DNA of 22,493 bases from an uncultured Collinsella sp. (lineage in GTDB: Bacteria > Actinomycetota > Coriobacteriia > Coriobacteriales > Coriobacteriaceae): positions 1-22,493 of the forward strand of contig URSO01000035.1 in NCBI GenBank assembly GCA_900550415.1. Direction: 5' to 3'. Position numbers and translations under genes: made by a program. The first letter of the stretch is position 1, and the number at the start of each line of letters is the position of its first letter. Below are positions 1-8,000 of this stretch, piece by piece. The notes under the pieces were generated by a model. The model was not told the DNA's origin, did not search any database, and saw only the letters and a program-made list of their open reading frames with translations.

Positions 1-1
1 G

Positions 2-1615
2 GACGAGGAGTATCAGCTCACGCCGGCGGGCCGCCGCGAACGCATCGGTCAGATCGTTCGCCTGATCAAAAAGTATCGCGTGTGGGATAACCTCACGCCG
101 GTGCGCCTGCGTCGTCTGCTCGAAGAGCTCGGCCCCATGTTCGTCAAGATGGGGCAGATCCTGGCGAACCGCTCCGAGATTTTGCCGCAGCGGTTTTGCG
201 ACGAGCTGCGTCGCCTGCGCTCCGACGTAGAGCCGGTGCCGTATGAGGTAGTGCTCCGGTGTCTAGAAGAGGAATACGGCCAGCGCCTGGGGCAGATGTT
301 CGACGCGATCGACCCCAACCCGCTCGGAAGCGCGTCGCTCGCGCAGGTGCACCGCGCCCGCCTGGTGACCGGCGAGGACGTGGCCGTTAAGGTGCAGCGC
401 CCCGGCGCGCAGCAGGTGATGGCTCAGGACATCGACATCATTCGCTCGGTGGTGCGCATCGTTTCCAAGTTCGTCAACACCGACCAGTTTGTTGACCTGC
501 ACGGCGTGGTCGAGGAACTGTGGACCTCGTTTCGCGAGGAAACCAACTTTTTGGCCGAGGCCAAAAACCTCAACGATTTCTATGAGTTCCATAAGAGCGT
601 GCATGGCGTGTCGTGTCCCAAATCCTACTTGGACCTTTGCACCGAACACGTCGTGGTTATGGACTACATTGACGGCATCTCGATTGCCGATCCCGAGCGC
701 CTGGTGGCCGAGGGCTATGACCTGGAAAAGATCGGCGCCGCGATCGTCGAGGACTACTCGACGCAGGTGCTCGACGACGGCTTTTTCCATGCGGACCCGC
801 ATGCGGGAAACATTATCCTCAAGGACGGCATCGTCTACTTTATCGACCTGGGCATGGTCGGGCGCATGTCGAGTCACGACCGCGGTATCGTCAAGGACAT
901 GATTTTCGCCGTGGCCGAGGGTGACGTCCCCAAGCTCAAGGATTCGCTTATGCGCTTTGCCGTGACGCGCGGCGATTCTGCCGAGCTCGACCATTCGGCC
1001 TTTTTGTCCGACTTGGACTTTATTGTCGCCGACTTTGCGGGGCTCGATCTTAAGGACCTGGATATCGGCGAGTTTTTGACCTCGCTGCTCAATCTGGCGC
1101 GCAAAAACGACGTTGAGCTGCCGAGTGTGGTGACGATGTTCGCGCGCGGCATGGTGACGCTCGAGGGCCTGCTGACCGAGTACATGCCCAACGTCAACAT
1201 GATCCAGATTATCCAGACGCACATCAAAAACGAGAAGAGCACCTATGCGCGCGTCCGCGAAATGGGGCGCGATCTTGCCGCCAGCAGCTATCGCGCGGCA
1301 AAAGGCTCACTCGAGGCGGCCGAGTATCTGGGCTTGGCGTCGCGCATGCTCACGCGCGGCCAGCTTAAGGTGAACACGCAGATCATGAGCAGCGACAAGG
1401 CACTGCGGCAGCTGGGTGGAATTATCGACCGCATGTCGATGGCAATTGTGGTCGCCGGTCTGTTTATCGGTTCGTCGGTGGTGTACTACGCGCGCATCGA
1501 GCCGGTTGTGTTTGGTATCCCGGTCATTGGCTTTATGGGCTACGTGAGTGCGTTGGTGCTGGCGCTGATGCTGGGCCGCGAGATCTGGCGCAACAGTCAC
1601 GGCGGCAAGCATTAA
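2..1615 (+). CDS. AarF/UbiB (ABC1/ADCK) family kinase-like protein, 5' end cut by window
   Basis: The frame is open from base 2, so the true start lies upstream; the GTG at base 80 is internal. Visible ABC1/UbiB hallmarks, in order: the family KxGQ motif (KMGQ, about bases 146-157), the Ala-rich loop PLGSASLAQVH that replaces a kinase P-loop (about 320-352), the ATP-site lysine in VAVKVQRPG (389-391), the catalytic segment HADPHAGNI (788-814) and the metal-binding IDLG (about 842). Two hydrophobic segments at about 1439-1492 and 1502-1583 form the C-terminal membrane hairpin typical of this family. UbiB/ADCK proteins are atypical kinases or ATPases tied to isoprenoid-lipid (quinone) metabolism at the membrane. 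Whether this one serves menaquinone or another lipid cannot be told from the sequence. The gene ends in TAA and is followed by a weak terminator. Confidence 0.93.
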   Translation, partial: DEEYQLTPAGRRERIGQIVRLIKKYRVWDNLTPVRLRRLLEELGPMFVKMGQILANRSEILPQRFCDELRRLRSDVEPVPYEVVLRCLEEEYGQRLGQMFDAIDPNPLGSASLAQVHRARLVTGEDVAVKVQRPGAQQVMAQDIDIIRSVVRIVSKFVNTDQFVDLHGVVEELWTSFREETNFLAEAKNLNDFYEFHKSVHGVSCPKSYLDLCTEHVVVMDYIDGISIADPERLVAEGYDLEKIGAAIVEDYSTQVLDDGFFHADPHAGNIILKDGIVYFIDLGMVGRMSSHDRGIVKDMIFAVAEGDVPKLKDSLMRFAVTRGDSAELDHSAFLSDLDFIVADFAGLDLKDLDIGEFLTSLLNLARKNDVELPSVVTMFARGMVTLEGLLTEYMPNVNMIQIIQTHIKNEKSTYARVREMGRDLAASSYRAAKGSLEAAEYLGLASRMLTRGQLKVNTQIMSSDKALRQLGGIIDRMSMAIVVAGLFIGSSVVYYARIEPVVFGIPVIGFMGYVSALVLALMLGREIWRNSHGGKH

Positions 1616-1625
1616 CGATTTCCCG

Positions 1626-1674
1626 GGGTCGGGGAAACGGGTTATTTTGCTCGGCACTCCATCCCCGCCCTTTT
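1626..1674 (+). terminator. probable rho-independent terminator after the UbiB gene
   Basis: GGG(T)CGGGG at 1626-1634 can pair with CCCCGCCC at 1663-1670, giving eight G-C pairs with one bulged T and a 28-nt loop. TTTT follows at 1671-1674. The long loop makes this less certain than the terminator at 10185. Confidence 0.4.
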
Positions 1675-1731
1675 CTATCGCAAACCATAGCTTTTACCTT
1701 GGGCTTCGCCTGTGTGCGGGCCCCTTTTGCG

Positions 1732-1740
1732 TGCTACCAT
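1732..1740 (+). promoter_or_regulatory. putative extended -10 promoter ahead of the cobalamin riboswitch
   Basis: TGC followed by TACCAT forms an extended -10 (TGN plus a TATAAT-like hexamer) about 25 bases upstream of the riboswitch P1 stem. No convincing -35 hexamer is seen. Similar TGC-TAnnnT elements precede other genes in this window. Transcription would start near 1747. Confidence 0.4.
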
Positions 1741-1764
1741 ATCGACAGTAATAATCGATGGCCT

Positions 1765-1937
1765 AGATGGTGGTGCGGAGACGCACGAATGCGCGGTTTT
1801 CCTGTGCGTTTGGGAGAATCGGGGTGCAAGTCCCCGGCTGTACCAGTAACCGTAATTCCTCTTGGCCCGGGATGGTCGCGTTGCAGATCGGACGGCGCGC
1901 CCGGGTCGGTAAGGTTAAGTCGGATCGCCTCCCATCT
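1765..1937 (+). ncRNA. cobalamin (B12) riboswitch
   Basis: The conserved core of the cobalamin aptamer is readable at 1812-1856: GGGAgAAtC, then GGTGcAAgtCC, then GCTGtaCC and GTAACcGTaA. A B12-box-like segment (agtcggatcgcctccc) lies at about 1917-1932. The closing P1 helix is a perfect six-base pairing of AGATGG (1765-1770) with CCATCT (1932-1937). The aptamer stands 144 bases ahead of the most likely start of the giant surface-protein gene and points the same way. In known cases cobalamin binding turns the downstream genes off. The ligand subtype (adenosyl-, methyl- or hydroxocobalamin) cannot be assigned by eye. Confidence 0.88.
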
Positions 1938-2046
1938 TGTACGCGGCCGCGGCGCAAGCCGCCGGTACGCGTTGGGCTCTGGAGGGAAGGGGGACCCCGA
2001 TGGGGGTACTCGAGCGCAATGTGCGCGATGACGTGGGGCAGCCGCT

Positions 2047-2076
2047 GGGCAATGCTCCAAGTGCAGACAGTAGGAG
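2047..2076 (+). promoter_or_regulatory. ribosome binding site and possible sequestering hairpin (expression platform)
   Basis: AGGAG at 2072-2076 lies 4 bases before ATG 2081 and decides that start over upstream codons. CTCC at 2055-2058 can pair with GGAG at 2073-2076 and hide this site. The same CTCC region can instead pair with GGGC at 2047-2050 (GGGC-AAT-GCTC). The two pairings exclude each other, as in a translational riboswitch platform. No terminator with a U-run is seen between the aptamer and the gene. The helices are short, so this is only suggestive. Confidence 0.35.
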
Positions 2077-2080
2077 ACAA

Positions 2081-5000
2081 ATGGATATGTTTGAGGACGA
2101 GTGCCAGCGCGCCTCGTGGCGTCCGTATGGAGCGATTGCCCGTGGCGTAGCCAAGCGCGGTCTGGTGGCGTTCCTGGCTTTTGCCATGGCTTTTGGCACC
2201 ACGCCGGCGCAACTTTGGGCCGAGGGCGCCGAGGGCATTGCCGAGGCCGTGGCGCAGGCTGCGACGGGCGGCGAGGGCGCGGCGGCCGACGATGGCACCG
2301 CTGCCGACACCGGCGCGAACAGTGCGGCGGCGAGCGCTGCTGCCGATGACGCCGGCGCAGATCAGGGCGCAACTGCGAGTGCCGCGAATGGTGCCGACAC
2401 CGCCGCAGGCAACGCGACTGAGTCCGAGAACTCTGCTGCGACGCCTGCTGCTTCGGAGCAGAAGAACGCCGTTGCCGCCGCGTCTGCCACAACGCTTTCG
2501 AGCGAGGCCAAGGTCTTCATCCAGGATACCAAGGATAAGGACAGCTCCTATTCCACGAAGTCGGGCGCGCTCAAGGCCGGTGAGACGCTTTGGGCAAATA
2601 TGTACGATGAGGTCGAGGACGACTGGTACGGCACTTCGACTGAGTCCGTTGCCAATCCCGGCACCTGGACTTACACCTGGCTCGCCGGCACGACCAGGGC
2701 CAGCAGCAATGTCGCCGACTACACCGAGGTCGTAGGCCACGAGCAGTCGCTCACCGTCACCGCCGCGATGGAAGGCAAATACTTCATCTGCAGGGTAACG
2801 GTTGATGGCAAGGACTACTATGGTCCGTCCGTTTCTTCCGGCTCGGGTATCAATGCCAACAACATCCCCGGTCCCGTGCTGGGTGCCGGGCAGATGGAGC
2901 TTAACAACGTCAAGCTGAGTAGCGACACGCCGAGCATAGGCGACACCCTGACGGCGACTCCGTACATAAGCTATTATCAGCAAGCCCCCGCCGACGCCAA
3001 GGTTACCTACACGTGGTCCGCATCCACCTCGCAGTACTCGGGCTTTACCAAGATCGAGGGCAAGACGGGTGCTTCGCTCGTGGTGGGCGACGACCTTGAG
3101 GGCAAGTACATCAGGATCGAGGCCAACGCTGGCGTCAACACGGTGAACAAGACCACTTCCAGCAAGGTCAAACAGGCCGGTGCGGTCGAGATTTCGGCCG
3201 TGTCCATCATCAATACCAAGGACGATACGAGCGTCTTTGCGGTGGGGGATACCGCTAAGGCCCGCGCTAAGGAGAAGGGCGGCGCGTACGGCGCGTTCGT
3301 CGACGCGAGCAAGCTCAACTATCAGTGGCAGAGCTCTGACACCAAGAGTGGCACGTATACCGACATTGCGGGTGCCACGGGTGAGACCCTCGAGCTTACC
3401 GACGCTTTAGGTGGCAAGTACCTCAAGTGCAAGGTGTCCTCGAAGATCGGCTCTTCGAGCATGGCCAACAACACGGGCGCTCTCGTTGCGGCTACCGGTT
3501 CAATTAATGTTACGAGCGTGACTATGAGCCCGACTTCGGGCAAAGTCGAGGTTGGTTCTACGATTACGGCGACCGCCAAGGCGGGTTCCACCGACGTTAC
3601 CGCCGATTCGCATGTCACGTGGCAGTGGTATAAGGGCACCTCGAACACCGCAAGCAAGTGCGACACGCCTATCAAGGGTGAGACCGGTAACACCCTGACG
3701 GTGACCGCCGCCCTTAAGGGCTACTACGTCGTGGCCAAGGCCAACGGCGGCTATGGCGAGCAGAAGCCGTACTATGCGGTGGGTCCCGTTTCCGTCGCTG
3801 GCCAAGTTGAGCTTTACGACGTGCAGTTCGAGGGTTCTCCCGCTACCAATGGCGTGCGCGTAGGCGATACGCTCAAGACTAAGGTGCGCAAAAAGGACGG
3901 CTCCAACTATCACTATATCGACCGCACCGATAACGTGACCTACCAGTGGCAGTATGCAAACAGCAGCTCGAGCTACGACTCCGCCTATACCGATATCCCC
4001 GGTGCTACCGAGACCGCCTATACCGTTGACGCCGCCTATGCCGGCAAGTACCTGCGCGTGAAGGTGACGAGCGAAAATACTGTCTCCAGCACGCAGAAGA
4101 AGAGCTCCTACGGCGGCACGCAGTCCGTTGCCCCGCTCGGCCCCGTGACGCTTAAGGGCCAGTACAAGCTGGCGGGCATTGAGCTTGCCGATAAGAACGT
4201 TACGCTCAGCGTGGGCTCAAAGATCACACCGAGCGTGCAGGTTCCGGGTAGCTGGTCGGGCTCGACCAAGGACGTGCCCGACGATGCCGAGCTCACCATG
4301 GCGTGGTATGCCAAGGGCGAGGGCGATGCCGAATGGACCGAGCTCTCCGACGGCATCGATACGACCGATGGCAGCCTGACCATTTCGGACGCGCTTGTTG
4401 GCAAGCGCATCAAAGTTACGGCGAGCGCTCTCGACAACACGGTTGAATGGGTTTCGTCCGATAGCGTTACCGCGGCGGGGGAGTATAACCTGTTGCGCGT
4501 GACCACTACGCCGCAGATCAATAGCGAATCGACCCATCTCGTCTCGGGCGATAGCGTTAAGGCGACGGCGCAGGCCAAGCGCGCCGACGGTTCGGCCACC
4601 AATGGCATCGATGTCACCGACCAGGCGACTGTTGCCTGGTATGCGGCAGACGATGCGAAGGCTCCGGCGGCTGACTGGACGCTGCTGCCCGATATGTCGG
4701 GCGCCGAGGCGACGGTTTCGGCTTCAGCCACGGGCAAGTATCTGAAGGCTGTCGCCACGAGCGGAGGCTCGACGGTCGAGCTCGTCTCCACCAACAAGGT
4801 TATCGCCGCGGGCTCGCTTGAGGCTGCAGTCCAAAAGCTCAACGATGCCAATAAGCAGATCGCTGTTGATTACAGCGCCAAGGGCGGCAACGTCAATGAT
4901 GCGCTGAAGGCGCAGCTTGCCGATTTGGGCTTCACCGATATTGACGTCAAGGTCTCCGAGGACGGCGTTGCCTTTAAGGCAGAGGACGCCAAGGCCACGG

Positions 5001-8000
5001 TCGGCATCTCCGACGCCCAGGATAAGACCAACGGCGATGTGACGTTCTTCTTCATTGACCCCAACGACTACACCGGTTACAACATCGACGGTCTGCGTAG
5101 CGCCGATGTGGCGTTTGAACTGTCACGTGATGGCAAGACCGAGTATTACCTGCCCAACAAGTCGGTGCAGGTTGCTTGGGACGAGGCTAAACTGCAAGAC
5201 CTTCTTGACAGTGCTGCCGAATCCCTGCAGATTGGCTACGCGGCGGGCGAGTCCGCCGATGGCGTGACCCAAAATGTCACGCTTCCGTACAAGGCGGGTT
5301 CCGCAAAGAAATTCTCTGTTGAATGGACAAGCTCCGACACCGAGCGCCTGTTTGTTTCTGGGTATAGCTGGGAAGATAAGACGGGTAAGGTTTCGCGCGC
5401 ATCGAGCGATCGCGACGTGACGCTGACCGCCAAGGTTACGGTTACGAGCGGCGACATCAAGCTTGCCGGCTCGCACGACTTCACCGTGACCGTCAAGGGC
5501 GATCCCGAGAAGGTCGCTGCCGACAAGAAGGCGCTGCAGGAGAAGGTCGATGCGGCCTTTACCTACGGCAACATCAAGTACTCCGGCACCGACGCGCCCG
5601 CCAACAAGGACGGCTTGACCGCCGACCTGCAGATGCCGCGCACGAGCACGCTCAAAATCGACGGCAAGTATTACGAGGTCAAGTACTCCGCCAGCACCGA
5701 TGACATCACGTTCAACGGTTACAAGGGCACGGTCTATCAGCCGCTGCCTGGCACCGAGGCAGCGAAGACCAAGATCACCCTCACGGTGACCGATAAGTCT
5801 AACGCCGAGGTCACGGCTAGTAAGACCCTCGATTTTGCGATTGCCCCGCAGGACCAGAACGAGCTCGATGCCGAGCTTTCTCTTATGGAGCAGGCTAAGG
5901 CCGGCTACGCCGCTGCCATCTTGAATGGCCAGGACGCTAGTGCCGTTTCGACCGACATGCACGCGTTCCAGAAGGCATATCTCGATGCCGACGGCAACCT
6001 TGCCTGGAGCTACAACAAGGCAACGACCGATTCGACGTCCCCCGGTATTGTTCCGGTCGATCTGCCTGGCTATGACGCGATGTCCGGGCAGGATTGGCGT
6101 CTGTTTAAGTCGAGCAACAGCTCTATTGTTTCCGCAGAGAATCTCAAGGTCACACAGCCGCAGTACAACACGAAGGTTGTCGTTTCCTCGCGTCTGACGA
6201 GCGAGAAGTACGCTCGCTACGCTGAGCGTTACCCCGACAACGCTACGTACGCCAAGCTTGCCAACCAGGACGTGTCGGCAAAGATCACGGTTCTGGGCAC
6301 GAGCGGTCAAAACGATCCCGAGGTTACGGCGACGTGCTCCGTCATTGGCATCGATGCCAAGGGTAAACAGCAAACGTGGGCTGCCGCGACGCAGTACACG
6401 CTCAAGAATGGCTCGACGGCCGCCGATCTTTCCGAAGAGCTCTTTAAGCAGGCCGGTCTCAAGGTCGACTACGACCCCAATGGTTCTTGGGGCTGGGTGC
6501 TCAACTCCATTACGTCGCCTTTCGACGCTGATCGTACTCTTGCGTATGATTCCGCTACGGGTGCCTATTGGCAGCTGTTTATCAATGGTGTTGCGGCGTC
6601 GGTTGGCGCTGGCAGTTACCCCCTCGATGCGGGCGACTCTGTTGTCTGGTGCTATTCGAAGTACGGCGACGCTGCACCCACCGACCAGCTTTCGGTAAGC
6701 TGCACCGTTATCGGTCAGGACGCTTCGGGTGCTCAGCAGACGTGGGCGCAGCCTACGACTGCACTGGTGGAAGAGGGCGCAACTGCCGCCGATCTTTCCG
6801 AGCAGGTCTTTAAGCGGGCCGGTATTGGCGCCGACGTCCAAACCGGTTCGTATGGTTGGTTCCTCAATTCGCTGACTTCTCCGTTCAATAAGAGCGTGAA
6901 GCTTTCGACCGTACGGGTAAACGAAAGCACCTGGAAGTCCTGGCAGTTCTTCGTTAACGGCAAGATGGCCAATGTCGGCGCCGGCAACTACACGCTCAAG
7001 GCCGGCGATGAGATTACCTGGGTCTATGGTTCCGATGGCACCATGCCCGGTCAGGTCTCTGTCTCGATGGAGATCATCGGCAAGAAGGACGATAAGGCAC
7101 AGCGCTGGACCGATCCTTCGAAGCAGGTGTTTGTTGGGGGCACGACGATCAAGGACGCCACTGCCGCCTACTTCGATGCTTTGGGCATCAAGTCCGAGAT
7201 GTACGATCAGCTGGGCTTCTGGGGCGTTCACAGCCTCGTCTCTCCGCTTGACGGCACTAAGTTGGCCGGCGCTTGGTCGTACTTTGTTAACGGTGTTCCC
7301 GGATCTCAACTCGACAGTGACTACGTGCTCAAGTCGCGTGACGAGATCGTCTGGGCCTATGCTGCCGGCGATACGGTGCCTAATCCCGACGAGGTCGTAG
7401 TCAATCCGAGCGCCCCACGTCCGACCGATTGGAAGTCCGATTGGGACGGCAAGTCCAATGCAGCGGTCGAGAACGTTTCGACGCCTACGGGTGCGCTAGC
7501 GAGCTCCTGGACGTTCGATTGGAAGGCGTACTCGGGTGCCACGAATCCCAACGCAAGTGAGCCTATCGTTGTTAACGGCTACGTATACCTCGCCGTCAAC
7601 AAGCGTTTACTAAAGATTAACGCCGAGTCGGGCAAGGTCCTTGCCGAGTCGAAGCTTAAGACTGCGGTCGGTTACACCTCGCGCCCGATTTACGCGAACG
7701 GTTTGGTTGTCGTTCCGCTCGACCGCGGTGCGGTCCAGGCTCTGACGGCTGACACGCTCACAACGGTTTGGGTCACTGACTTCGTGAGCGGGACTGCTCA
7801 GTCGAATTCTCAGCTGACGGTTGATGGCAATTACCTCTATGTCGGCACCGTTGATGTCGACTATGGAAAGGGCACGTATGACAACGGCCATCTGACGCGC
7901 ATCAATATCCTGACCGGAGCGGTTTCTTGGCAGCATGTCAATCCGAACGAGGGCTATTACTGGACAGGCGCTACGGTGGGCGATGACTTTGTCTTGGTTC

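Noticed and set aside
1937..2080. Upstream extension of the giant protein to TTG 1937
   Set aside because: TTG 1937 lies in the riboswitch P1 stem and has no ribosome site; the signal peptide begins properly at ATG 2081.
5123..7309. 728-residue open frame on the minus strand opposite the giant protein
   Set aside because: It is a shadow of the strongly biased plus-strand codons: the composition is Arg/Gly/His-rich with no domain, and the plus strand has clear domains throughout.
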